A DNA stretch of 64,000 bases from Bifidobacterium thermophilum. GTDB lineage: Bacteria; Actinomycetota; Actinomycetes; Actinomycetales; Bifidobacteriaceae. Location of the stretch: contig JGZV01000012.1 of assembly GCA_000741495.1 (NCBI GenBank), positions 37,602-101,601 on the forward strand, read 5' to 3'. Positions 29,911 to 38,808 of this stretch are shown here, one piece after another (position 1 is the stretch's first letter; each line of letters starts with the position of its first letter). A program made the translations under genes and the position numbers. Under the pieces are notes generated by a model. It worked only from the letters and a program-made list of their open reading frames with translations. It was not told the DNA's origin and did no database searches.

Positions 29911-31545
29911 ATGAACGAAACCAGCACACCAAACGCCGCCAACACCCCGTTGAGCCAGGTATGGCCGGCCGGCTGCTCGATTGACAGCACCGGCGCCTTG
30001 ACCTTCCACGGCCGCAGCGCGCAATCCCTGCTCGACGAATTCGGCTCCCCGCTGTACGTGATGGACACCGACGACATCGACGCCCGTGCACGTCATTTCC
30101 TGCATGCCGCAGCCACCGCGTTCTCCAATTCCACCACGCACGTGAGCTTCGCCGCGAAAGCGTTCATGTCCAAGGAAGTACTGCGCCTGGTCACCAAAGC
30201 CGGCATGCTGGTCGACACCTGCACCATGGGGGAAATGCGGATCGCCCTCGCCGCAGGTGTTCCCGGACGCCGCCTCGTACTGCACGGCAACAACAAGTCG
30301 GATGAGGAAATCGAGCTCGCCATCCGCGAAGGCTTCGCGAAAATCGTGGTCGATTCCCCGGACGAACCGGCACGCATCGCCCGCATCGCCCACCGTCTGG
30401 GCAAAACCGCACGCGTCATGCTACGCGTGACCACCGGCATTCACGCCGGCGGCCACGAATACATTTCCACCTCCCACGAGGACCAGAAATTCGGCATGGC
30501 GCTCCTGCCGGCAGGAACCGACCCGTCCACGCTCAGCGTGCTCGACGACCTGATCGCACAGGAAAGCAAGCCTTCGCAAACCTCAGCGGAAACCCCCGAA
30601 CCCGCTGCACGCCGTCAAGACACGCATACCGTGGGGCACAACGGCCAGCGTGACCTGCAATACGATATGCGCTCGCCCTACGACCTTGACGCATCCGGCA
30701 TCAGCAAACAGGACGCCGCGCTCGCCGACGCGATGGATCTGGTCGCCCGCGGCCCGGCGCTCGCCGTACTCAAGGAGCTGTACCGGTATCCCGGCGATCT
30801 GGAACTCGTCGGCATCCATTCACATATCGGCTCGCAGATCCACGACGCGAACGCGTTCATCGAAGCGGCCAAACGCATGATGCTGTTGCGCAAGACCTTC
30901 TATGCGACCGATGCCTACACGCTGCCGGAAGTTGACTTGGGCGGCGGCTACTCGGTCGCGTACACCGAGGATGAAGACTCGATGGACATCGATGTGGAGT
31001 TGGGGCGTCTGGCTTCAGCGGTCACCACAATCAACCGTGCGCTCGGCATGCCAATGCCGGTGATTTCCTTCGAACCGGGCCGCTGGATTGTCGCACCCAC
31101 CTGCGTGACCCTGTACCGGGTCGGCGCCATCAAGCATGTCGGTTTGCCCGAAGGCACCACCGCGAAGGACGGTTCGCCGATCAGCGAGCGCACCTACGTG
31201 TCGGTGGACGGCGGTATGAGCGATAACATCCGTCCGGCGTTGTATGACGCGGATTACACGGCACGGCTGGCGAATCGTCAGGGGAGTGCCGACACCATGC
31301 TGTCGCGTGTGGTCGGTATCCACTGCGAGTCCGGCGATATTCTCGTGCATGAATGCCGGTTGCCGGCTGATCTTCAGCGTGGTGATATTCTCGCGGTCCC
31401 GGTGACGGGCGCGTATGGCCGTACGATGGCCAGCAATTACAATCAGGCGCTGTTCCCCGCGGTGGTAGCGGTCAGTTCGTCCGGGGCGCATGTGATGCTT
31501 CGTCGTCAGACCATCGATGATTTGCTCGGCTACGATTTGGGCTGA
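29911..31545 (+). CDS. lysA: Diaminopimelate decarboxylase
   Basis: Last step of lysine synthesis: meso-diaminopimelate to L-lysine, PLP-dependent. The PLP Lys is in SFAAKAFMSKEV, the glycine-rich phosphate loop in VDLGGGYSVAY, and the cofactor/substrate Cys-Glu region in HCESGDILVHE. At 544 residues it is longer than most; an insert around residues 215-255 (Ser/Glu/Thr/His-rich) accounts for part of this. Its ATG is 1 nt after the argS stop, so translation is likely coupled. Confidence 0.95.
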   Translation: MNETSTPNAANTPLSQVWPAGCSIDSTGALTFHGRSAQSLLDEFGSPLYVMDTDDIDARARHFLHAAATAFSNSTTHVSFAAKAFMSKEVLRLVTKAGMLVDTCTMGEMRIALAAGVPGRRLVLHGNNKSDEEIELAIREGFAKIVVDSPDEPARIARIAHRLGKTARVMLRVTTGIHAGGHEYISTSHEDQKFGMALLPAGTDPSTLSVLDDLIAQESKPSQTSAETPEPAARRQDTHTVGHNGQRDLQYDMRSPYDLDASGISKQDAALADAMDLVARGPALAVLKELYRYPGDLELVGIHSHIGSQIHDANAFIEAAKRMMLLRKTFYATDAYTLPEVDLGGGYSVAYTEDEDSMDIDVELGRLASAVTTINRALGMPMPVISFEPGRWIVAPTCVTLYRVGAIKHVGLPEGTTAKDGSPISERTYVSVDGGMSDNIRPALYDADYTARLANRQGSADTMLSRVVGIHCESGDILVHECRLPADLQRGDILAVPVTGAYGRTMASNYNQALFPAVVAVSSSGAHVMLRRQTIDDLLGYDLG

Positions 31546-31570
31546 CATTGGATCGTCATCGGGAGTGTAT

Positions 31571-31607
31571 GAGGGCCGCATCGACCGTGGAGGTCGGTGC
31601 GGCCCTC
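31571..31607 (+). terminator. Terminator-like hairpin after lysA
   Basis: A 16-bp stem (GAGGGCCGCA... / ...TGCGGCCCTC) with one wobble and a 5-nt loop. No T tract follows. Confidence 0.65.
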
Positions 31608-31783
31608 GTCGCAATTGCGGTTCATGAACGGTATCCGGCTGCGGTGTGAGCGACGGGTTGCATGGCACGCATATTCGGCAAAACGTCAGCTTGTCCCGGT
31701 ACCATGGGCAAGGATGATGACGACGCATCGCGGCCCCGCCGGCATCTGGTGCAGTAGCTGCGAGCTCACGGGAAGGATCCACT

Positions 31784-33091
31784 GTGGTACAAGACAATCA
31801 AGCCCCCATTCGCATTGCATTGCTTGGTGCGGGAACCGTCGGCTCGCAGACCGCGCGTCTGCTGGTCGAACAGCATGACGAGCTGGTTCACCGCATCGGC
31901 CGCGACTATAAGATCGTCGGCATCGCCACACTTGATCCGGTCAGCGACCCGTGGATCGACCAGTCTCTGCTCACCCGCGACACCGCGGAACTGTGTACTC
32001 GTGCGGATATCGTCATCGAGCTGATTGGTGGTATTGAGCCGGCGCGCACCTTCGTACTCAAGGCCATCGAATCCGGCGCCTCGGTCGTCACCGCCAATAA
32101 GGCACTGCTCGCCAAGCATGGCCCGGAAATCTACAGGGCCGCCCAAGAGCATGGCGTCGATATCTTCTTCGAGGCTGCGGTCGGCGGCGCCATCCCGATC
32201 GTGCGCCCGTTGCGTGAATCTTTCGCCGGCGACAAAATCAACAGCATGCTGGGTATCGTCAACGGTACGACGAATTACATTCTTGACGAGATGACCACGA
32301 AGGGCTTGGACTTTGATATTGCGCTGCGTGAGGCCCAGGAGAAGGGCTACGCGGAGGCGGACCCGACCGGTGATATCGAAGGCTATGACGCGGCGAATAA
32401 GGCTGCCATTATGGCGACGCTCGCCTTCCACACTCAGGTTGGTATTGACGACGTGTCTGTTGAAGGCATCACCAAGATCACCGCGGCTGATATCGCTTCG
32501 GCGGCGGCCGAACACAAGGTCATCAAGCTGCTCGCGGTGGTTGATCATACTGATGCCGGCGTGTCTGCACGCGTCTATCCGGCGCTGATTGATGAGAATC
32601 ATCCGCTCGCCTCAGTGCATGGCAGCTTCAACGCCGTGTTCATCAAGGCGAAGGAAGCCGATGACATCATGCTGTACGGCCGTGGTGCGGGCGGCGCTCC
32701 GACCGCTTCCGCGGTGGTCGGCGACGTGGTGATGGCCGCGCGCAATATCGTGTCCGGCACCACCGCGACCGGTATCCAGACGTACAACACCCTGCCGCTC
32801 GCTCCTGCGGACGCGTCGAAGGCCGCGTTCGCCGTGCGCTTCTTGATCCACGACAAGCCGGGTGTGCTTGCCTCGATTGCTGAGGAATTTGCGAATCATG
32901 GCATTTCCATCAACGGCGTGAACCAGGACCTCCAGCCCACCCAGCATGATCCGGGCTATTCGGGTGAGCTTCAGCAGCTGCGTATCGTCACCCACTTGTG
33001 TGATGAAGTCACATTGCGCAAGACCGTGGACGCCGTGTGCAAGCTGGAATGCGTTTCCGGCGAACCGTCCATCCTGCGCGTGCTCGACTGA
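31784..33091 (+). CDS. hom: Homoserine dehydrogenase
   Basis: Reduces aspartate semialdehyde to homoserine with NAD(P)H, the branch point to threonine and methionine. 435 residues: Rossmann domain (LLGAGTVGSQTARLL), catalytic domain with EAAVGGAIPIVRPL and NGTTNYIL, and a C-terminal ACT domain from about residue 345 (FLIHDKPGVLASIAEEF) expected to confer feedback inhibition by threonine. The GTG start follows GGAAGGA. The product feeds ThrB (next gene) and MetAA (6910). Confidence 0.97.
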   Translation: MVQDNQAPIRIALLGAGTVGSQTARLLVEQHDELVHRIGRDYKIVGIATLDPVSDPWIDQSLLTRDTAELCTRADIVIELIGGIEPARTFVLKAIESGASVVTANKALLAKHGPEIYRAAQEHGVDIFFEAAVGGAIPIVRPLRESFAGDKINSMLGIVNGTTNYILDEMTTKGLDFDIALREAQEKGYAEADPTGDIEGYDAANKAAIMATLAFHTQVGIDDVSVEGITKITAADIASAAAEHKVIKLLAVVDHTDAGVSARVYPALIDENHPLASVHGSFNAVFIKAKEADDIMLYGRGAGGAPTASAVVGDVVMAARNIVSGTTATGIQTYNTLPLAPADASKAAFAVRFLIHDKPGVLASIAEEFANHGISINGVNQDLQPTQHDPGYSGELQQLRIVTHLCDEVTLRKTVDAVCKLECVSGEPSILRVLD

Positions 33092-33122
33092 GTCCGCTGT
33101 TGTTGTCACCATGCAGAACCAG

Positions 33123-33157
33123 TGCCGGCTGACCGTGTGATGCCACGTCAGCCGGCA
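33123..33157 (+). terminator. Hairpin between hom and thrB
   Basis: An 11-bp perfect stem (TGCCGGCTGAC / GTCAGCCGGCA) with a 13-nt loop. It may terminate hom or reduce read-through into thrB; no T tract. Confidence 0.6.
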
Positions 33158-33242
33158 TTCACTACCTAACGCAATACGTCACACCATCGACGTCACACAA
33201 TCGTCGGGCGGCAGCAGTCATGCCGCCCGTGGAAGGACCACA

Positions 33243-34241
33243 ATGAACCCCGTAGCCAAGTCTGTCCATGTGAAAGTGCCCGCGACCAGCGCGAATCTGG
33301 GCTCCGGGTTTGACACCATCGGTCTGGCGCTCGACTATTACGATGAGCTGACTTTCACGCTGAGTGATGACCTGGACAATCACAGTGTCACCGTGCTGAT
33401 CGACGGCGAAGGTGAGGATACGCTGCCGCGTGACGAAACCAATCTGGTGGTCTCCACATTCCGTAAAGCCTGCAACACGTTCGGGCTTGACCGTCTCGGG
33501 TTCACGCTTGAGGCGCACAATCGTATCCCGCAGGCGCGTGGTATGGGATCGTCCGCTGAGGCGATTGTCGCCGGCATTTCCGCCGCCGCGGCGTTCGCAC
33601 ATGACGGTGAACTCAACCGTGACGCGATTTTTGAACTTGCGGCAACCATTGAGGGCCACCCGGACAACGTCGCTCCAGCGGTGTACGGCGGTTTGACGGT
33701 ATCGTGGGATTACCAGACGCCGGAAGGTGTCGGATCGACCCGCGTATCTGGTGGTGAACCGCTGTCCGGCGGATTCCACACCGTGAACTATCCGGTCAGC
33801 GAGCGCATCCACGCCTCCGTGTTCGTGCCGGGTTATGAGCTGTCCACGGAGAAAGCACGCCAAGCGTTGCCGGCATCGGTGCCGTATCATGATGCGATTT
33901 TCAACGTGTCTCGTGTCGGTTTGTTGCCTGGTGCGATGAACCCGGGCGCGCTGCATGGCGGACTTGACGCGAACGCCGTCCTGTTCTGTGCTACCCAGGA
34001 TCGTCTGCATCAGCCGTATCGCAAAGATTTGATGACCCCCTCGTGGGAGCTTATCGAGACGCTGCGTGGATGCGGGTATGCGGCGGCGGTGTCCGGTGCC
34101 GGCCCGTGCGTACTGGTGTTGCATGACGGTGACGCCCGGGAAGACATCGAGCGCGCTGCCGCTGAACAGTTGGCGTCTGGGCATTGGCGTGTCCTGCATC
34201 TGACGGTCAACACCACCGGCGTGGCCGTGGAGCGCGGCTGA
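33243..34241 (+). CDS. thrB: Homoserine kinase
   Basis: Phosphorylates homoserine on the way to threonine. 332 residues, GHMP kinase fold: N-terminal VKVPATSANLGSGFDTIGLAL, the ATP-binding loop IPQARGMGSSAEAIVAG and the C-terminal AAVSGAGPCVLVL. Ribosome site GGAAGGA before the ATG. ThrC is not in the window. Confidence 0.97.
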   Translation: MNPVAKSVHVKVPATSANLGSGFDTIGLALDYYDELTFTLSDDLDNHSVTVLIDGEGEDTLPRDETNLVVSTFRKACNTFGLDRLGFTLEAHNRIPQARGMGSSAEAIVAGISAAAAFAHDGELNRDAIFELAATIEGHPDNVAPAVYGGLTVSWDYQTPEGVGSTRVSGGEPLSGGFHTVNYPVSERIHASVFVPGYELSTEKARQALPASVPYHDAIFNVSRVGLLPGAMNPGALHGGLDANAVLFCATQDRLHQPYRKDLMTPSWELIETLRGCGYAAAVSGAGPCVLVLHDGDAREDIERAAAEQLASGHWRVLHLTVNTTGVAVERG

Positions 34242-34318
34242 ACCCACTGTGTTGAGGGTCGCCTGCGGTGGTTTCCAAGCCGCGGTGTTCCTGTATACCA
34301 ATCCGGAAGGTTGAAGCT

Positions 34319-35794
34319 ATGGCGATATCGATGATTCTGGCATCCCAGTCCAGACCGCGGCGTGATGTGCTGTATGCCGCCGGAATTTGCCCAACCATCA
34401 AAGTTTCGCATGTTGACGAGCCCGCCGCGCTCGAACAGGCCGCACAACAGGCTGGCGTCCCGGTCGAACGGCTTGATGTCGGCCATCGGGTCGCCATTCT
34501 CGCCCATGCGAAAGCGAACGCGGTCTATGAAGCGTATCGAGCGGTCGCTGACACGTCGAAAGCGGCGAGGGGCGAGCGCGTGATCGCCTACCCGCTTGAA
34601 TCCGAACAGGTGCGTGCGCAACGTCGTGCGGATGAAGAACTCTCCGCTAACGCTGCGGCAACCCCTGCCGCATTCGGCTCATCTGACGTGGGCGCGGGTC
34701 AACCGGCTTCGGTGGTCTCAAGCGCCATCACCCGCGATTTTTCCGGTATCACCCCGCCTACTCGTATCGAGCCGATTGACACGCCGGCGAACGGCAACGA
34801 GGGGTTGAACGGTTCCGGCCCCGGCCCGTTGATCGTTGGCTGCGACTCGATGTTCCTGTTCGATGGTGAATGCTACGGCAAACCGCATGACGAAGCCACG
34901 GCACGGGAACGCCTCCGCCGTATGCGTGGACGCAGCGGGGAGCTGTGGACCGGCCATTGCGTCATCGATTTCGCCACCGGACGTGCCATTCAGGATGCCA
35001 GCCGTGCGATCGTGTATTTCGGTGAGTACACCGATGAGGACATCGACCGGTATATCGCCACCGGCGAGCCGCTGGAAGTCGCCGGATCGTTCACGTTGGA
35101 AGGTTTCGGCGGCGCGTTCATCGACCGAATCGACGGCGACCCGCATGGCGTCATCGGTATCAGTCTGCCGTTATTGCGCCGGCTGGTCAGCAAACTCGGT
35201 ATGCGCTGGACTGACCTGTGGAATGTGGAACCGCACGCCCCGAATCCTGAGGAGCAGGATAAGCATCCGGACAGCGTGCTCCCGCCGATTGAGAACGTGC
35301 ACCAACCGGGTGACGGCTGGGTGTCTTGCGCGTGCGGACGCCGGCATTGGGGTACGCACGGAGCGGCCGGCATTCTGCTGGCTCGCAGGAACGCCGACGG
35401 TGAAGTCACGCATGTGGCCATGCAGCATCGCGCCCAGTGGAGTGCGGAAGGCGGTACGTGGGGTATTCCGGGCGGCGCTATCGCCGATAATGAAACCCCG
35501 ATTGAAGGGGCGTTGCGCGAGAGCTTTGAGGAAGCCAACATCACCCCGCAGGATATCGAGGTGGTCGGCTCCTACCGTGAGGATCACGGCCCGTGGGCGT
35601 ACACCACGGTGTTCGCGTTCGAGAAGTCCGGTCATGAGGTGCGTTTGCGGGCGAACGACGATGAAAGCATGGAAATCGCCTGGGTGCCGATCGATGAGGT
35701 GCCGAACCGTAAGCTTCTGACTGCCATGCGCACCGACTGGCAGCGTTTCGCCGATCGTCTGCACGGGCTCGCCGTCGCCAACCGCGACCGCTGA
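34319..35794 (+). CDS. Maf-like nucleotide pyrophosphatase fused to a Nudix hydrolase
   Basis: 491 residues in two house-cleaning domains. Residues 1-300 are Maf-like: SQSRPRRDVL (the SxxR motif), GCDSM in place of the usual ADT, YGKPHDEATARERL, and GSFTLEGFGGAFIDRIDGDPHGVIG-type active-site sequence. Within the Maf part there is an insertion of about 65 residues of low complexity (near 100-165) before GCDSM. A Cys-rich linker (SCACGRRHWG) follows, then a Nudix domain with a full Nudix box (GGAIADNETPIEGALRES... FEEANI). Both activities remove unusual nucleoside triphosphates, so the fusion is functionally coherent. The start is at MAISMILAS after GGAAGG. Confidence 0.9.
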   Translation: MAISMILASQSRPRRDVLYAAGICPTIKVSHVDEPAALEQAAQQAGVPVERLDVGHRVAILAHAKANAVYEAYRAVADTSKAARGERVIAYPLESEQVRAQRRADEELSANAAATPAAFGSSDVGAGQPASVVSSAITRDFSGITPPTRIEPIDTPANGNEGLNGSGPGPLIVGCDSMFLFDGECYGKPHDEATARERLRRMRGRSGELWTGHCVIDFATGRAIQDASRAIVYFGEYTDEDIDRYIATGEPLEVAGSFTLEGFGGAFIDRIDGDPHGVIGISLPLLRRLVSKLGMRWTDLWNVEPHAPNPEEQDKHPDSVLPPIENVHQPGDGWVSCACGRRHWGTHGAAGILLARRNADGEVTHVAMQHRAQWSAEGGTWGIPGGAIADNETPIEGALRESFEEANITPQDIEVVGSYREDHGPWAYTTVFAFEKSGHEVRLRANDDESMEIAWVPIDEVPNRKLLTAMRTDWQRFADRLHGLAVANRDR

Positions 35795-35813
35795 ACTCGC
35801 GCCCTCCCCGCTC

Positions 35814-35857
35814 CTGCTTCTACCGACGCTGAGACATCCCTGAGCGTCAGCAGAAGG
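35814..35857 (+). repeat. Palindromic element, copy B, at the 3' end of the Maf-Nudix gene
   Basis: The 5' arm CTGCTTCTACCGACGCT is identical over 17 nt to copy A (3064-3109, minus strand). The 3' arm AGCGTCAGCAGAAG pairs with two mismatches. It starts about 20 nt after the stop codon, as copy A does behind asparaginase. Confidence 0.75.
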
Positions 35858-35975
35858 TTGAGACTCTGCCGGTGCCGACGGTGGTTCATCAAGTGGTTAC
35901 GGAAATGCGGGTCGTAGCGTAGGCGGTTTGTGAGAATGGACGATCAGCTTCGCACGGGACGCAAGCTCGGGCTGA

Positions 35976-36920
35976 TCAGGACAGCAGCGCGGCGACGATG
36001 GCGATGAATATCGGACTGGTCAGCGTGCTCAGCAGGATGCCATCGCGCGCGAAGGTGAGACCCACATTGTAGCGGGCCGCATAGTTGTACACGTTCTGAC
36101 CGGTCGGCAACGCGGCAAGCACCACGCACGCGTACAGGGTCGCGCCGCGGAAGCCCATCACGTAGTACGACAGCAGGAACGCGATCACCGGCATGATGAC
36201 GTTCTTGAGCACGGCGACGGTGACGGTCGCCGGCACGTCGTTCTTGTTCTGCATCGGCTTGGTGCCATGCAACGACATGCCGAAAGCCATGAGAATCATC
36301 GGCACCGCGGACTGCCCGATCATGTTGATCGGGTCGAAAATGAAGTCGGGGATGATGAAATGCCCGGTTTTCGCGGTGATCGCCGAGACGATGATGCCAC
36401 CGAGCGACCCGATGAGCAGCGGCTGGTGCAACGGCTGCGACAGAATGCGTTTCATGGACACCTCGCCCTTGGTGGTCACATCCAGCACGGTCAACGCCAC
36501 GGGCGTGAAAATCGCCTGCTGCATGACCAGAATCGGAGCGACAAGCGCCGGATTGCCGAGAATATACGTGGCAATCGGCAGGCCGATATTGTTCGAGTTG
36601 AGATACAGCGAGTTGAGCGCTCCGATGGTCGCGTCCGCGGCTTTCATGTGGAAGACCAGCCGGTTGAGGATCAGGAACACCAGCCCGACAAGCATGGCGG
36701 AGAAGAACGCGACGATAATCGACGAGTGGAAAATCGCGAAGATCCTCTCTTTGGACAGAATCGCGAACATGAGGCAAGGGCTGGAAATAAAGAAGCTGAA
36801 CCTGTTGAGCACCATTTGCGCGCTCGACCCGCCGATCTGCATGCGGGCGGCCACATACCCGACTGCGATGACGATGCCGATCACGCAGAATCCTTCCATG
36901 GCGCTCAGTAAACCTGGCAT
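35976..36920 (-). CDS. AEC-family (auxin efflux carrier-like) transporter
   Basis: 314 residues with about ten hydrophobic helices in two five-helix halves. NSNNIGLPIATYILG in the first half and the LAALPTGQNVYNYA segment in the second are the conserved broken-helix regions of AEC permeases. Bacterial members export or import small carboxylates or amino acid derivatives; the substrate cannot be told. The start MPGLLSAMEG is preceded by GGAGAGG. Divergent from dapE, with a 387-nt shared upstream region. Confidence 0.85.
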   Translation of the reverse strand: MPGLLSAMEGFCVIGIVIAVGYVAARMQIGGSSAQMVLNRFSFFISSPCLMFAILSKERIFAIFHSSIIVAFFSAMLVGLVFLILNRLVFHMKAADATIGALNSLYLNSNNIGLPIATYILGNPALVAPILVMQQAIFTPVALTVLDVTTKGEVSMKRILSQPLHQPLLIGSLGGIIVSAITAKTGHFIIPDFIFDPINMIGQSAVPMILMAFGMSLHGTKPMQNKNDVPATVTVAVLKNVIMPVIAFLLSYYVMGFRGATLYACVVLAALPTGQNVYNYAARYNVGLTFARDGILLSTLTSPIFIAIVAALLS

Positions 36921-37307
36921 TCCCACCTCTCCTCGTCTTGGTGCCGTTGCGGCTTCACCGCTCGAATGTGAACACGTGTGTGGAATCGCAGCAGGCTGTG
37001 TCGGCCGCCTGCTGCGACGTGTGCCCATGCGTTTGGCATGGTATGCGCTGTCGGCGACGATATGCCGGCCGGCGTTGTACTCACCAGTATCGTGCGTGAG
37101 CGCACGGGGCGTGTCCGCGGTCTCGCATCACGGTCAGCCGCCTGACAAGCGGCGATACGGGTCGGACTGACGAAAGGACCTGGGGTGAAAGAACCTGAGA
37201 TACGGCGTGCCGGCATCCACGATATCTGCGATGATGGAACGCAACAGGCGGACAGCACCGGCCGCAACGTGGATTGCGGCGTCCCGTCAACGATTGTGGA
37301 GGATGAT
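36921..37307. other. Divergent upstream region of the AEC gene and dapE
   Basis: 387 bases with no convincing gene. A short perfect hairpin, CGTGCG-TGAG-CGCACG, lies at 37091-37106 and GCCGC-N7-GCGGC at 37137-37153. The last 123 bases are open in the dapE frame from a GTG at 37185 that has its own AAAGGA, so part of this region could encode an N-terminal extension of DapE. Confidence 0.5.
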
Positions 37308-38507
37308 ATGGCAGTGACGGCACAACACCAGCAGCATGATAACGAACGGATGCGTGAGGATGTCGAACGCATCTTCACCGACATCATGAACCAGTATTCC
37401 GTCAGCGACGATGAAGGCCCGCTGACCGACCAGGTGGAAACCTACCTGAACCAGCTGCCTCATCTGACGGTCCGTCGGCACGGTGACACGGTTGTCGCTT
37501 CGACTGATTTGGGCCGTGAACGCCGGGTGATTCTCGCCGGGCATTTGGACACGGTTCCGGTTATCGACAATTTTCCGCCGCGCTGGCTTGAGCCGGGCGA
37601 CCCGCTGATCCGGGAGGATATCGCGGCGGCGTATCAGGGTGAGCGGGTGATGTGGGGCCGTGGCGCCACTGATATGAAAGCGTCCGACGCGGTGCTGTTG
37701 TATTTGGCGGCGAATGTGACGAATCCGAAATACGACTTGACGTACGTGTTCTACGACCATGAGGAGGTGTCCGCCGACAAGAACGGTTTGCGCAAAGTCG
37801 TGGAAAGCCATCCTGACTGGATTCAAGGCGATTTCGCGGTGATCGGCGAACCGACCGACTGCGGTATCGAAGGCGGGTGCAATGGGACGATCCGTTTCGA
37901 CGTGATCACCCATGGTGTGGCGGCGCACTCCGCCCGCGCATGGATGGGATCGAACGCCATCCACAAGGCGGCTCCGATCCTCAATGCGCTCAACGCATAC
38001 GAGCCGCAGGATGTGACCGTGGACGGGCTGGTGTACCGTGAGGGCGTGAACGCCACCCTGATTTCCGGTGGCAAAGGCACGAATGTGATTCCCGACGAAT
38101 GCCGGGTCCATGTCAACTATCGTTTCGCCCCCGACAAAACCATCGCCCAGGCGAAGGCCTTGATGATGGGTGAAGATGCGGGCGCGCAACTCGGTAACGG
38201 CGAGCATGAGGCGACCGGCGGCATGTTCGCCGGGTTCGGCATTGAAATGAAAGATGAGTCGCCGAGCGCACGTCCGGGGATGGACGCGCCGCTTGCAGTG
38301 TCCCTTGCCGCGCTGGTCAAGGATCGCACGGGGCGCGACCCGCAGGCGAAACTCGGCTGGACGGATGTCGCACGGTTCGCTCAGCTCGGTATCCCTGCCG
38401 TCAACCTTGGTGCGGGCAGTCCGCTGCTCGCCCATAAGCATGATGAGCAGGTCGCGGCAAGCGAGCTGACGCGCATGGCGTCCATCCTGCTGGATTGGCT
38501 GGCATAA
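37308..38507 (+). CDS. dapE: Succinyl-diaminopimelate desuccinylase
   Basis: M20 metallopeptidase-family enzyme of the succinylase lysine pathway, yielding LL-diaminopimelate. 399 residues. Metal ligands are visible in LAGHLDTVPV (His/Asp), GRGATDMK, DHEEVSADK (catalytic Glu pair) and the C-terminal LLAHKHDEQ. The dimerisation lid lies between. The start at MAVTAQHQQ has GGAGG 5 nt upstream. Together with lysA it shows that lysine is made through diaminopimelate. Confidence 0.93.
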   Translation: MAVTAQHQQHDNERMREDVERIFTDIMNQYSVSDDEGPLTDQVETYLNQLPHLTVRRHGDTVVASTDLGRERRVILAGHLDTVPVIDNFPPRWLEPGDPLIREDIAAAYQGERVMWGRGATDMKASDAVLLYLAANVTNPKYDLTYVFYDHEEVSADKNGLRKVVESHPDWIQGDFAVIGEPTDCGIEGGCNGTIRFDVITHGVAAHSARAWMGSNAIHKAAPILNALNAYEPQDVTVDGLVYREGVNATLISGGKGTNVIPDECRVHVNYRFAPDKTIAQAKALMMGEDAGAQLGNGEHEATGGMFAGFGIEMKDESPSARPGMDAPLAVSLAALVKDRTGRDPQAKLGWTDVARFAQLGIPAVNLGAGSPLLAHKHDEQVAASELTRMASILLDWLA

Positions 38508-38808
38508 TCGCCGCTGGCGGCCGCAATGGCGCCTGTTGGTGCCGCTGTGTGCGCGCACTGGTTTTTTGTGTCATACTTGAGGGTGGCGGTTCTGCAGCAA
38601 CCGTCAAGCGTTCGACGGCGTCGATCCCCTCGCACGTTCGGCTATGGTGGCCGCGGCGAGGCTGGTGTCCGCAGTCGCGCAGCGAGACTTTTGTATGCAT
38701 TGTCCCCGTATAGGCGCGAATGGTGCGCGGCCGCGGTGAGAGCGCGGTGTGACCACTGTGCGGGACTGGAAAAAGGCGATATGGCTGCGGCATGTCGCAA
38801 GGAGCATT
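38508..38808. other. Upstream region of the RNase E/G gene
   Basis: 301 bases. TTTTTT at about 38562-38567 follows partially paired GC-rich sequence and may end dapE transcription. The RNase E frame is already open from GTG 38749, so the last 60 bases could be coding. Confidence 0.4.

Noticed and set aside
27768..30077. 769-codon open frame opposite argS and the permease
   Set aside because: Antisense shadow across three real genes; no protein family features.
38749..38808. GTG 38749 as start of rne
   Set aside because: No ribosome site in front, while GTG 38809 has AAGGAG 4 nt upstream; kept only as an alternative.
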